In this document: one piece after another, positions 17,834-26,792 of the stretch
Layout of the letters: each line of letters starts with the position of its first letter
Position numbering within the stretch: the first letter of the stretch is position 1
NCBI RefSeq assembly: GCF_031127875.1
Contig: NZ_JARXIA010000003.1
Location: 62,001 to 126,000, forward strand
DNA: 64,000 bases
Direction of reading: 5' to 3'
Source: Pelagicoccus sp. SDUM812005
GTDB lineage: Bacteria; Verrucomicrobiota; Verrucomicrobiia; Opitutales; Opitutaceae
Translations under genes and position numbers: made by a program
The notes under the pieces: model-generated
Told to the model about the DNA's origin: nothing
What the model saw: only the letters and a program-made list of their open reading frames with translations
Database searches by the model: none

Positions 17834-19363
17834 CTAGTGTCCGCCGCCCATGACGGTCATGAAATAGCCGGCTACCAAGGCGGTTCCGATTACGCCTGCA
17901 ACGTTGGGGCCCATGGCGTGCATGAGCAGGAAGTTGCCGGAGTCCGCCTTTTGGCCTTCGACTTGGCTGACGCGGGCAGCCATGGGGACTGCGGAAACGC
18001 CGGCGGAACCGATGAGCGGATTGATCTTATTCTTGGAAAACAGGTTCATGAACTTCGCCATGAGGACGCCGGAGGCGGTCGCGATACCGAAGGCCACGAT
18101 TCCGAGAGCGAGGATGGCAAGGGTTTCCGTTTTGAGGAAACGGTCGCCGGTCATGGTGATGCCCACGCTGGTTCCGAGGAAGATGGTGATCACGTTGATC
18201 AGCTCGTTTTGGGCGGCCTTGGAGAGGCGTTCCGTGACTCCGCATTCGCGGAGGAAGTTTCCGAGCAGGAGCAGACCGATCAAGGGCGAGGCCGCTGGAA
18301 CGAGCAGTATGCAGAATACCACTACAACCAGCGCGAATATCAGTTTTTCGAGGCGTGACACCTTGCGGAGGCTTTTCATGCGAATCTTCCGTTCGTCCTT
18401 GCTGGTGAGCGCTTTCATGATCGGCGGTTGGATAACCGGCACGAGGGCCATGTAGCTGTAAGCTGCCACGGCGATGGGCGCTAGGAGTTCCGGAGCGAGG
18501 CTGTTCGCCAGGAAGATGGAGGTCGGTCCATCCGCTCCTCCGATGATCCCGATGGCTGCGGCTTGGCTGGAATTGAAGATTCCCATTCCCATGGCTCCTG
18601 CGTAGGTCGCGAAAACGCCGAACTGAGCAGCCGCGCCGAGCAGAAGCGTGCGCGGGTTGGCGATAAGCGGTCCGAAGTCGGTGAGCGCTCCCACGCCAAG
18701 GAAAATCAGGGGCGGGAAGAGTTCCAGGATGATGCCGAGCGAGATGTAGTGGAAGAAGCCGCCGGTGTGGGGGCTGTGCACCTGGGCCAGCTGCGCTCCC
18801 GCGACGACCTCTTCGCCTTGCCGCCATTGAAGCTCCGCGATGCTGCCGGATGCGTTTGCCCAAACGAGTTGGTCGGTTGAGCGAATCGCGACCGGTGTCG
18901 AGTTAAGGGTGACTTCGATTTCGGTATAGTCCGGTTTCACCGCGAACGCTTGTTCGCGCTTGGGCCGGATGACGAAGAGGAGGGTTTGTCCGTCCTCCTC
19001 GGCCTTGGCGAACTGGTCGAGAAGGAGGGCTCGAGCGTCCTCCTTGTCTTTTATGGAGCCAAGCAGCTTCGGCATTTCGTGGGCGACGGGCGGCATGGTG
19101 ATGGTTTGGCCGAGTTCGACGGTGGACACGATTACGGTACCGTCGACCGGGCTTAGGATCGGCCCGGCGGGAGGGTTGACCATGTTTTGCGTCGGCAAGT
19201 TTGCGAGCAGGGCTCCGAAAGCGATCGGCACGAGCAAGAGAGGCTCGAACTTTTTGAATACCGCGAGGTAGAGGAGCGCTGCCGCTACGAGCCACATGAC
19301 GATCATGCGCCACTCGAGAGCGAAGAATCCCGTTTGGTAGAATAGCTCTTCGATTTGCTTCAT
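17834..19363 (-). CDS. Na+-translocating decarboxylase beta subunit with an extra internal domain
   Basis: Membrane subunit of the biotin-dependent methylmalonyl-CoA decarboxylase, which couples carboxybiotin decarboxylation to Na+ export. At 509 residues it is well over the roughly 380-430 usual for the family. Residues 1-60 (TGFFALEW...FEPLLLVPIAFGALLANLP) and 201-509 (GGFFHYISLGIILELFPPLI, FLGVGALTDFGPLIANP, GGADGPTSIFL, NVAGVIGTALVAGYFM) match the standard protein, including the key Asp in GGADGPTS. Residues about 62-200 are an insertion between the second and third membrane segments. It has SPVDGTVIVSTVELGQTI and GSIAELQWRQGEEVVAGAQL, which look like the two halves of a barrel-sandwich (biotinyl/lipoyl-like) fold but without the biotin lysine motif. 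Confidence 0.93.
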   Translation of the reverse strand: MKQIEELFYQTGFFALEWRMIVMWLVAAALLYLAVFKKFEPLLLVPIAFGALLANLPTQNMVNPPAGPILSPVDGTVIVSTVELGQTITMPPVAHEMPKLLGSIKDKEDARALLLDQFAKAEEDGQTLLFVIRPKREQAFAVKPDYTEIEVTLNSTPVAIRSTDQLVWANASGSIAELQWRQGEEVVAGAQLAQVHSPHTGGFFHYISLGIILELFPPLIFLGVGALTDFGPLIANPRTLLLGAAAQFGVFATYAGAMGMGIFNSSQAAAIGIIGGADGPTSIFLANSLAPELLAPIAVAAYSYMALVPVIQPPIMKALTSKDERKIRMKSLRKVSRLEKLIFALVVVVFCILLVPAASPLIGLLLLGNFLRECGVTERLSKAAQNELINVITIFLGTSVGITMTGDRFLKTETLAILALGIVAFGIATASGVLMAKFMNLFSKNKINPLIGSAGVSAVPMAARVSQVEGQKADSGNFLLMHAMGPNVAGVIGTALVAGYFMTVMGGGH

Positions 19364-19397
19364 AGCTTTTGGGTGGAGTGTTCGTTAGGAGGCTCGG

Positions 19398-19796
19398 CTA
19401 TGAAAGGGTGAGGAGGGCTCCACCTTCGTCGACGGATTGCCCGTCGGTCACGTGGATGGCGGTTACGGTGCCGCTCGTGGGAGCGCTGACGATGGTGTTC
19501 ATCTTCATGGCTTCGAGCGTTACGACTTGGTCGCCTTCGGAAACGGTGTCGCCAACTTTAACGTCGACGGATACGACCTTGCCGGAGAGGGGGCTCGGCA
19601 CGTCTCCTGCGGCGGCGGGAGCGGAAGCTGCTGCTGGAGCTGGGGCGGCTGGGGCGGCCGCCACCGGAGCCGAGGCTGCTGCAGGGCGAGAGCGGCCGGG
19701 GGTTGAGGAGCGTTTGACCGGCTCGTTTTCTTCGCCAAGGATCTCGACGTCGACGTCGTAGGTTTTGCCTTCGATAGTGATGCGTAAGTGTTTCAT
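19398..19796 (-). CDS. mmdC: Biotin carboxyl-carrier subunit of the methylmalonyl-CoA decarboxylase
   Basis: A 132-residue biotin carrier. The N terminus (HLRITIEGKTYDVDVEILGE) is the usual carrier start. A flexible Ala/Pro-rich linker runs from about residue 28 to 66. The C-terminal biotinyl domain carries the modification motif E-A-M-K-M-N, whose Lys is biotinylated, and then IHVTDGQSVDEGGALLTLS. It shuttles CO2 from the carboxyltransferase subunit to the membrane beta subunit. It stands between the beta and delta-type genes in the same operon. Confidence 0.93.
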   Translation of the reverse strand: MKHLRITIEGKTYDVDVEILGEENEPVKRSSTPGRSRPAAASAPVAAAPAAPAPAAASAPAAAGDVPSPLSGKVVSVDVKVGDTVSEGDQVVTLEAMKMNTIVSAPTSGTVTAIHVTDGQSVDEGGALLTLS

Positions 19797-19846
19797 GATA
19801 GAAAATGTCTAATTGGTAAGTATTATATAATTGGATACGGAATGGC

Positions 19847-20239
19847 TTAGCGGACGCGGTGAGAGGAGAATATTTCGCGTCGGCCCTCTTGGGCCCAGCC
19901 TTGGCTATTGCCTCGGATGCTGACTATCTTTTGGGGCCGTCCTTTTAGGATGACGTGGGTCGCGGCCGCGATGAGGGCGATCACGTGATCCGGTATGTCG
20001 TCGTCGGCATCGATCTCTCGCCGTGTTGGAGTGGACGGCGTGGCAGGACCGGGTACGACGGCTTTCTTGGGAGGCTCGGGTTCCCTGATAAATCGCGTGC
20101 AAAGTACCCCGATCAAGGAGGTGACGATCGATAGGGTCGCCAGCACGACCAGTACGAAGAGGAATCCGGTCACGATGAAGGATACGTTTTCCAGTACGGT
20201 CGGCTTCGCCGCGATTGCTGCTAGTGTAGGAATCATCAT
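19847..20239 (-). CDS. OadG-family small membrane subunit (decarboxylase delta/gamma)
   Basis: A 130-residue subunit with one membrane segment at about 17-44 (ENVSFIVTGFLFVLVVLATLS), a Pro-rich cytoplasmic linker, and a C-terminal helix with IPDHVIALIAAATHVILKGRP that binds the carboxyltransferase in related complexes. The family (OadG/MmdD) anchors the soluble alpha subunit to the membrane part. The order alpha-OadG-carrier-beta, all on the minus strand, supports the assignment. Two adjacent ATGs at 20234-20239 are both possible starts. Confidence 0.85.
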   Translation of the reverse strand: MMIPTLAAIAAKPTVLENVSFIVTGFLFVLVVLATLSIVTSLIGVLCTRFIREPEPPKKAVVPGPATPSTPTRREIDADDDIPDHVIALIAAATHVILKGRPQKIVSIRGNSQGWAQEGRREIFSSHRVR

Positions 20240-20282
20240 AGTATGAAGGTGTGCATTTTCCGGTTTTTCGCCAGCGACACGA

Positions 20283-21836
20283 TCAGAGTGGAATGTTGCC
20301 GTGCTTCTTGGGAGGCCGAGTGTCGCGCTTGGAAAGCGTGAGGCGGAGAGCCTGGGCGATCTTGGAGCGCGTTTCCGCGGGTTCGATGACGTCGGTGATC
20401 ATGGCGTTGGCGGCGGCCTGGTAGGGCGATGCGAACTCGTCGTGGTATTCCTCGACCAGTTCCGCGGTGCGCTTGGCGGGATCTTCCGCTTCGGCGAGCT
20501 CCTTCTTGAAGAGTACGCCTACGGCGCCTTCGGCTCCCATGACAGCGATCTCAGCGGTGGGCCATGCGTAGACGACGTCGGCTCCCATGTCGGCAGAGCA
20601 CATGGCGAGGTAGGCGCCGCCGTAGGCTTTGCGCATGATCAGGGTGATCTTCGGTACGGTGGCGGAGGCGTAGGCGAAGAGCATCTTGGCTCCGTGTCGG
20701 ATGATGCCGCCGCGTTCCTGGGCGAGTCCGGGCATGAAGCCGGGGACGTCGACGAGGTTCACGATAGGAATGTTATAGATATTGCAGGTGCGGATGAAGC
20801 GGGCTCCCTTGTCGGAGGAGTCGATATCGAGGGTGCCGGCTTTGACCTTGGGGTTGTTGCCGATGATGCCTACCACGATGCCGCCGATGCGAGCGAATCC
20901 GGTAATGATATTCGGGGCGAAGTCGCGCATGATTTCGAAGAAGTGGCTGTCGTCTACCAAGTAGGAGATGACCTCGTGAGTATCGAGCGGCATCCTGTTT
21001 GTGTCGGGCACGACTTCGTTCATGCGAGGGTCGTGCGGAATTTCCCAGTCTGCGTCCAGCTGGTGTGGCGGGTCGGAGATGTTGTTGCTGGGCATGTAGG
21101 AGAGCAGCTCGGCGGCGAGCTCGATGGCGTGCTTGTCGTCGTCGGCTACGATGTGGATGTTGCCGGCTACGGAGGCGTGGGCGGATGCGGTTGCGAACTG
21201 CTCGAGGGAGGCGTTCTCGCCGGTGGCTGCCTTGATGACGCCGGGGCCGCAAATGAACATGTTGGCGTTCTTTTGCGTCATGATAATGAAGTCGGCGAGG
21301 GCGGGCGAGTAGGCGGCGCCGCCGGCGCAGGGGCCGGCAATGATCGCGACTTGCGGTACGACTCCGGATAGGAACACGTTCTTGTAGAATACCTGTCCGT
21401 ATCCAGAAAGTGAATCCACGCCTTCCTGGATGCGAGCTCCGCCGGAGTCGTTGACGGAAACGACGGGAATGCCGGTATCGTGGGCGTAGTCCATGAGATC
21501 GCAGATCTTCTTGGAGTGGATACGTCCGAGGGCGCCGCCTCCGACCGTGAAGTCCTGACTGAAAGCCGCCACGGGACGGCCGTCCACGAAACCGGCGCCG
21601 CAGACGACGCCGTCGCCGGGGAGCTTCTTGTCCTTCAATCCGAAGCGGTGGCAGGAGTGGGCGGCGTGTTGGCCGAACTCCTGGAATTCTCCGTTATCGA
21701 ACAGGGCCTTGAGGCGTTCGCGCGCCGAGAGTTGCCCTTTGGCTTTGCGCTTTTCCAGTTTGTCTTTTCCGCCCGCCAGTTCGGCGGTTTTGCGTCTTTC
21801 GGAAAGGTCCTTCAACAGTTTTGGATTAATGCTCAT
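20283..21836 (-). CDS. mmdA: Methylmalonyl-CoA decarboxylase alpha subunit / acyl-CoA carboxyltransferase
   Basis: Carboxyltransferase that moves CO2 between (S)-methylmalonyl-CoA and the biotin carrier. It has 517 residues. The N domain contains DFTVGGGALGRIHSKKICDLMD and SGGARIQEGVDSLSGYGQVFYKN, and IAGPCAGGAAYSPALADF is the oxyanion-loop region. The C domain has DVPGFMPGLAQERGGIIRHGAKML and KITLIMRKAYGGAYLAMCSADMGADVVYAWP. The same family includes propionyl-CoA carboxylase beta subunits. The neighbouring membrane beta, OadG and carrier genes, and the absence of a biotin carboxylase gene, favour the Na+-pumping decarboxylase. Confidence 0.93.
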   Translation of the reverse strand: MSINPKLLKDLSERRKTAELAGGKDKLEKRKAKGQLSARERLKALFDNGEFQEFGQHAAHSCHRFGLKDKKLPGDGVVCGAGFVDGRPVAAFSQDFTVGGGALGRIHSKKICDLMDYAHDTGIPVVSVNDSGGARIQEGVDSLSGYGQVFYKNVFLSGVVPQVAIIAGPCAGGAAYSPALADFIIMTQKNANMFICGPGVIKAATGENASLEQFATASAHASVAGNIHIVADDDKHAIELAAELLSYMPSNNISDPPHQLDADWEIPHDPRMNEVVPDTNRMPLDTHEVISYLVDDSHFFEIMRDFAPNIITGFARIGGIVVGIIGNNPKVKAGTLDIDSSDKGARFIRTCNIYNIPIVNLVDVPGFMPGLAQERGGIIRHGAKMLFAYASATVPKITLIMRKAYGGAYLAMCSADMGADVVYAWPTAEIAVMGAEGAVGVLFKKELAEAEDPAKRTAELVEEYHDEFASPYQAAANAMITDVIEPAETRSKIAQALRLTLSKRDTRPPKKHGNIPL

Positions 21837-21894
21837 GATTCGAAATTAGGTTTAATAAGCGCGATGGCGCGTGTCTGACCTGCTGCCTCTACTG

Positions 21895-22296
21895 TTATTT
21901 GCTCATGCAGAATTCGGTGAGCACCCCGTAGGTCGACTTGGGGTGGAGGAAGGCGACGAGCTTGTCGCCGGCGCCGTCGATGGGCACCTCGTGGATCAAG
22001 GCGCAGCCGCTTTCCTTGGCTTGTCCGAGCTGCGATTCGATGTTGTCGGTGCGGAACGCGATATGGTGGATGCCTTCGCCCTTCTTCTCGATGAATTTGG
22101 CGATGGGGCTTTCCGGATCGGTTGCCTCAAGCAGCTCGATGTGCACGTCGCCGGCGGCGAAGAAGGCGGTCTTTACCTTTTGGGATTCGACGATCTCCGT
22201 GCCGTGCAGCTCGAGGCCGAGCGATTCCTCGTAGTAGCGAGAAGCCTTCTCCAGGTCCTTCACCGCGATTCCGATATGGTCGATTTGCTTAATCAT
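21895..22296 (-). CDS. mce: Methylmalonyl-CoA epimerase
   Basis: Interconverts (R)- and (S)-methylmalonyl-CoA, linking the mutase to the decarboxylase. The 133-residue VOC-fold protein begins IDHIGIAVKDLEKASRYYEESLGLEL, with a metal-ligand His at residue 7. HHIAFRTDNIESQ and a C-terminal Glu in VLTEFCMSK complete the expected ligand set. It is the first gene of the minus-strand operon, divergent from mutA. Confidence 0.95.
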   Translation of the reverse strand: MIKQIDHIGIAVKDLEKASRYYEESLGLELHGTEIVESQKVKTAFFAAGDVHIELLEATDPESPIAKFIEKKGEGIHHIAFRTDNIESQLGQAKESGCALIHEVPIDGAGDKLVAFLHPKSTYGVLTEFCMSK

Positions 22297-22328
22297 TAAA
22301 TAAAGATAGGTTTGTGTTTAAACGAGAC

Positions 22329-22354
22329 TTGACGATTAGAAATTCTAAAGTCAA
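22329..22354. promoter_or_regulatory. Palindromic operator candidate between mce and mutA
   Basis: In the 172-base divergent region there is a core TTAGAA-A-TTCTAA, flanked by TTGAC on the left (two-base spacer GA) and GTCAA on the right (one-base spacer A), giving 26 bases with 11-bp matching arms. It lies 33 bases upstream of the mce ATG and 115 bases upstream of the mutA ATG. It could serve a dimeric regulator of both propionate operons. The left TTGAC may also be part of a plus-strand -35 box. Confidence 0.55.
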
Positions 22355-22468
22355 ACATTCTTACGTATCACAATAACTAATTTGTAGATTTTCAGGCGAG
22401 CCCCTTGGCTAATGAGGGGGAAGGCTCGATTCACGTTGAGCGGGCTCTCGCCGAACCGGTTTCAAGAC

Positions 22469-24592
22469 ATGAGCACAGAAATGAACCAGGATCTTCTAAA
22501 GGATTTTAAGCAAGCGACTTACGAAGAGTGGCGTCAGGCGGCGGAAGCGCTGTTGAAGGGCGCTCCCTTCGAGAAGCGAATGCTCACCAAAACCCCGGAG
22601 GGCATCGTATTGCAGCCGATTTACCGCAAGGAGGACGTCGAGGAACTGGCGACGTCGCGTTCCGCGCCGGGCGAGGGAAATTTCGCCCGAGGATCGGACG
22701 CTAGCGGCTATTTAGGAAAGGCCTGGGAAATCGCCCAAGAGCAGCCTTACGGCGACCCTCAGGTATTTAACGAAGCCTTGCTGAAGGACTTGGACGCGGG
22801 GCAGAGCGCGGTGAACGCCTTGTTGGACGTCGCCACCCAGCTGGGACTGGATCCCGACCAGGCGGACGATGCCCAAGTGGGCGAGTGCGGCCTTTCGCTG
22901 GCGACGCTGGACGACCTCAAGGTCGCGTTCGGCAAGGTAAAGGCGGACTACTTGCCTGTTTATTTCCAGACAGGCTGCGCGGGTCTAGCGACGCAGGCTC
23001 TCTTCGCTGCCTGGTTGAAAGGGGAGGGCTTGGATTTCCGCGACGCCAAAGGCGGACTGAACATGGACCCGTACGGAGTGCTGGCCGCCAGGGGGAAACT
23101 TCCGGTATCGCTCGAAGCTTTGCTCGACGAATTGGCGCAGTTGGTAAAGTACAACGCGCAGAACGCTCCCGGATTTGCGGCAGCGGGAATCAGCGGGATT
23201 CCCTATCATGGAGCGGGGGCGAGCGCCACGGAAGAGCTGGCGAGCGTTTTATCCACGGGAGTCGCCTATTTGCGGGCTATGGACGATCGGGGTGTTTCGA
23301 TCGACGAGGCGGCGAGCCAGGTTCGTTTCACGCTTTCGATTGGGGGGAACATCTTCATGGAGATCGCCAAGTTCAAGGTGGCCCGTATGCTTTGGGCGAA
23401 GGTGGTCAAGGAGCTCGGCGGAGGTCCGGAGGCCCAGAAGATGAAGATCCATGCTCGCACCGGCATGGCCAACAAAACCCAACTCGATCCTTACGTGAAT
23501 ATGCTTCGCACCACGACCGAAGCGTTTTCGGCAGTGGTGGGGGGAGCGTCCAGCATTTGCGTCGGCTGCTTCGACGAGACGATGCGGCTTCCCGACGATT
23601 TTTCGCGTCGTATCGCTCGAAACTTGCAGGTCATCTTGCAAGAGGAGTGCGAGCTGACCCATGTCATCGACCCAGCCGGCGGTTCCTGGTATATCGATTC
23701 CTTAACGGACGAGCTTGCGAAAATGGCATGGTCCGCGTTTCAGCAGCTCGAAGGGTCAGGCGGTATCGTTGCCTCGCTCAAGTCCGGTAAATGGCAGGAG
23801 ACGCTGGCTGCGACTCGGGCCAATCGCGAGGCCATGCTGGGGCAGCGGCGGGCCAGTCTGATTGGAACCAACCAGTATCCGAATCTCGAGGAAAAACCCT
23901 TGCAGGCTGGAGTTGTCACGGCTCCTGCATTCAAGGCGAAGGCTCGCGCCGCTGCCAAGGCGCGGCGGGACGCGAACGATTGCGCTGCGGTTCGGAAGGA
24001 CTATGAAGAGGCCGCCGCCGAAGCTAAGATCGGCTTCTTGATCGAGGCGGTGGAGAAGGGAGCGACCGTGGGTTGCATCACTAAACTTTTCCGTTCCGAC
24101 GCGGTGGAGGAGACGCTGTCGGCGCCGCTTCCGAGCTGGCGCTTGGCCCAATGCTACGAAGCGCTGCGGGCTGCAGCTTCCAAGTACCAGGAGAAGACGG
24201 GTACCGCTCCGCAGATCTTCCTCGCCAACCTAGGGCCGCTCAAGAAGCACAAGATTCGCGCGGACTTTACTCGCTCCTTCTTTGCGGCAGGTGGATTCGA
24301 ATGCCAGTATAGCGCGGGTATCGAAGATATCGATACAGGGGTGAAGGACTTCAAGAAGTCGGGCGCTCGTATCGCGGTGATTTGCGGTACCGATCCGGAC
24401 TACGTGGAAAAGGTTCCAGCTCTGGCGGCGGCCCTCAAGGACGCGGCGCCCGACATGAAGCTGCTGCTGGCTGGATTCCCCGGAGACAACCTTGCCGCAT
24501 TCAAGGAGGCGGGGCTCGACGACTACATATTCGTGAAGTCCAACAACTATGAAGTAAACAAGGCGTACCTCGAGTGGCTCGGCGTACTGTAA
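22469..24592 (+). CDS. mutA: Methylmalonyl-CoA mutase small (beta) subunit
   Basis: Non-catalytic subunit of the heterodimeric B12 mutase that isomerises succinyl-CoA and (R)-methylmalonyl-CoA. It has 707 residues from ATG 22469; a second ATG at 22481 also fits. The barrel region (about 80-480) shares FMEIAKFKVARMLWAKVVKELGG and MHARTGMANKTQLDPYVNMLRTTTEAFSA with MutB. The C-terminal domain lacks the DxHxxG cobalamin-binding motif, as expected for the small subunit. mutB follows after 16 bases. Confidence 0.94.
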   Translation: MSTEMNQDLLKDFKQATYEEWRQAAEALLKGAPFEKRMLTKTPEGIVLQPIYRKEDVEELATSRSAPGEGNFARGSDASGYLGKAWEIAQEQPYGDPQVFNEALLKDLDAGQSAVNALLDVATQLGLDPDQADDAQVGECGLSLATLDDLKVAFGKVKADYLPVYFQTGCAGLATQALFAAWLKGEGLDFRDAKGGLNMDPYGVLAARGKLPVSLEALLDELAQLVKYNAQNAPGFAAAGISGIPYHGAGASATEELASVLSTGVAYLRAMDDRGVSIDEAASQVRFTLSIGGNIFMEIAKFKVARMLWAKVVKELGGGPEAQKMKIHARTGMANKTQLDPYVNMLRTTTEAFSAVVGGASSICVGCFDETMRLPDDFSRRIARNLQVILQEECELTHVIDPAGGSWYIDSLTDELAKMAWSAFQQLEGSGGIVASLKSGKWQETLAATRANREAMLGQRRASLIGTNQYPNLEEKPLQAGVVTAPAFKAKARAAAKARRDANDCAAVRKDYEEAAAEAKIGFLIEAVEKGATVGCITKLFRSDAVEETLSAPLPSWRLAQCYEALRAAASKYQEKTGTAPQIFLANLGPLKKHKIRADFTRSFFAAGGFECQYSAGIEDIDTGVKDFKKSGARIAVICGTDPDYVEKVPALAAALKDAAPDMKLLLAGFPGDNLAAFKEAGLDDYIFVKSNNYEVNKAYLEWLGVL

Positions 24593-24608
24593 TTGAAAAT
24601 TTGATACG

Positions 24609-26792
24609 ATGAAAACAGTAGATTTCTCGACACTTGCCTACGAGGCGAACGAAACGGCTGCTCAACCCTCGGAGTGGGAAGCGTCCTTCAAGGCCGAAAG
24701 CGGCAAGACTCCGGAAGAAACGTCCCACGAGACCATGGAGCGCATCCCAGTGAAGCCGCTCTACACGAAGGTAGACTGCGAGGGGATGAACCATCTTGGC
24801 TTTACGGCGGGCTTGGCTCCCTTCCTGCGCGGCCCCTATGCCACCATGTACGTCTTCCGTCCTTGGACAGTGCGTCAGTACGCAGGCTTCTCCACGGCTG
24901 AGGAGTCCAATGCCTTCTACCGCCGCAATATTGCGGCAGGTCAGCAGGGGCTCTCGGTTGCATTCGACTTGGCGACTCACCGCGGCTACGACAGCGACCA
25001 CCCGCGCGTTTCGGGCGACGTGGGCAAGGCCGGTGTAGCGATCGACTCGGTGGAGGACATGAAGATCCTTTTCGACAAGATTCCGCTCGATCAAGTCTCG
25101 GTATCCATGACGATGAACGGGGCGGTGATTCCGGTGCTCGCCTTCTACATCGCGGCGGCTCTGGAGCAAGGCTGCACGCTCGACCAGCTCAGCGGCACGA
25201 TCCAGAACGATATCCTGAAGGAGTTCATGGTGCGTAACACTTATATCTACCCGCCAGCTCCCAGCATGAAGATCATTGGCGATATCTTCGAGTTCACTTC
25301 GCAGAAGATGCCTCGCTTCAACTCGATCTCGATTTCTGGATACCACATGCAGGAAGCGGGCGCTACGGCGGACTTGGAAATGGGCTACACCTTGGCCGAC
25401 GGTCTCGAATACCTACGCAAGGGGGTAGACGCGGGACTCGACATCGATAGCTTCGCTCCCCGCCTCTCGTTCTTCTGGGCGATCGGTAAAAACTTCTTCA
25501 TGGAAGTCGCTAAGATGCGGGCCGCTCGCTTGCTTTGGGCGAAGCTGGTCAAGCAGTTCAATCCGAAGAACCCGAAGTCCTTAGCCCTGCGTACTCACTC
25601 GCAAACTTCCGGCTGGTCGCTCACCGAGCAAGATCCGTTCAACAACGTCGCTCGAACCGCGATCGAAGCCTTGGCGGCGGCTTGCGGGCATACCCAAAGT
25701 TTGCATACGAACGCTTTGGACGAAGCGATCGCCTTGCCGACCGATTTCTCTGCTCGCATCGCGCGTAACACCCAGCTCTTCCTCCAGGAAGAAACGGGTA
25801 TTTGCAACGTGATCGATCCTTGGGGCGGCAGCTACTACGTCGAGTCCTTGACCAAGGAATTGATGGAAAAGGCTTGGGCTCATATCGAAGAGATCGAATC
25901 TCTCGGCGGCATGACCAAGGCGATCGAAGAAGGCATTCCCAAGCTTCGCATCGAAGAGGCGGCGGCGCGTCGCCAAGCTCGTATCGACAGCGGCGCGGAA
26001 ACCATCGTGGGTCTCAACAAGTTCCGCCTCGAGAAGGAGGATCCGCTGGAGATCCTCGACATCGACAACTCCGCGGTGCGCGACTCTCAGATCAAGCGCC
26101 TCGCAGAGCTGCGGGCCAACCGCGATGCGGACAAGTGCAAGGCGGCGCTCGACGCCCTTGCGGCCTGCGCGGCAGGCGGCAAAGGCAATTTGCTCGGACT
26201 CGCTGTCGAAGCGGCGCAAGCGCGGGCTTCGCTCGGTGAGATCTCCGATGCCATGGAAGCCAGCTTCGGTCGCTACAAGGCCCAGATCCGCTCCATCTCA
26301 GGCGTTTATTCAAAGGAATTCGGAAAGGGAAGCTCTATGGACGAAGTGAATCAGCTCGTCGAAAAGTTCGAAAAGCTCGAAGGTCGCCGTCCGCGCATCA
26401 TGGTCGCCAAGCTCGGCCAAGACGGGCACGACCGCGGAGCCAAGGTGGTTTCGACCGCGTATGCAGATCTTGGATTCGACGTAGACATCGGTCCGCTCTT
26501 CCAAACGCCGGAGGAAGCGGCTCGTCAAGCGGTGGAGAACGACGTGCACGTGCTCGCCATGAGCTCGCTCGCCGCCGGGCACAAGACGCTCTTGCCGATG
26601 TTGGTCGAGGCTCTCAAGTCGCATGGCCGCGAAGATATCCTAGTCGTTTGCGGCGGTGTTATTCCCGCTCAGGACTACGACTACCTCTATGAAAACGGAG
26701 CGAGCGCGATCTTCGGGCCGGGAACTATCATTCCAGAGTCTGCTAAGAAGATTCTCGAAACGCTCATCGATACGCTCGAAGTCGAAGCATGA
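24609..26792 (+). CDS. mutB: Methylmalonyl-CoA mutase large (alpha) subunit
   Basis: Catalytic, adenosylcobalamin-binding subunit. The 727-residue protein has the substrate barrel with [57 protein letters not shown] and [16 protein letters not shown]. The C-terminal B12 domain holds DGHDRG at residues 605-610, with cobalt-ligand His607. Its stop overlaps the meaB start by ATGA. In this context it links the succinate and propionate ends of the pathway. Confidence 0.97.
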   Translation: MKTVDFSTLAYEANETAAQPSEWEASFKAESGKTPEETSHETMERIPVKPLYTKVDCEGMNHLGFTAGLAPFLRGPYATMYVFRPWTVRQYAGFSTAEESNAFYRRNIAAGQQGLSVAFDLATHRGYDSDHPRVSGDVGKAGVAIDSVEDMKILFDKIPLDQVSVSMTMNGAVIPVLAFYIAAALEQGCTLDQLSGTIQNDILKEFMVRNTYIYPPAPSMKIIGDIFEFTSQKMPRFNSISISGYHMQEAGATADLEMGYTLADGLEYLRKGVDAGLDIDSFAPRLSFFWAIGKNFFMEVAKMRAARLLWAKLVKQFNPKNPKSLALRTHSQTSGWSLTEQDPFNNVARTAIEALAAACGHTQSLHTNALDEAIALPTDFSARIARNTQLFLQEETGICNVIDPWGGSYYVESLTKELMEKAWAHIEEIESLGGMTKAIEEGIPKLRIEEAAARRQARIDSGAETIVGLNKFRLEKEDPLEILDIDNSAVRDSQIKRLAELRANRDADKCKAALDALAACAAGGKGNLLGLAVEAAQARASLGEISDAMEASFGRYKAQIRSISGVYSKEFGKGSSMDEVNQLVEKFEKLEGRRPRIMVAKLGQDGHDRGAKVVSTAYADLGFDVDIGPLFQTPEEAARQAVENDVHVLAMSSLAAGHKTLLPMLVEALKSHGREDILVVCGGVIPAQDYDYLYENGASAIFGPGTIIPESAKKILETLIDTLEVEA

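Noticed and set aside
18764-19180. Second biotin site in the decarboxylase beta subunit
   Set aside because: The insertion resembles a biotinyl fold but lacks the E-A-M-K-M motif; the real carrier is encoded next door.
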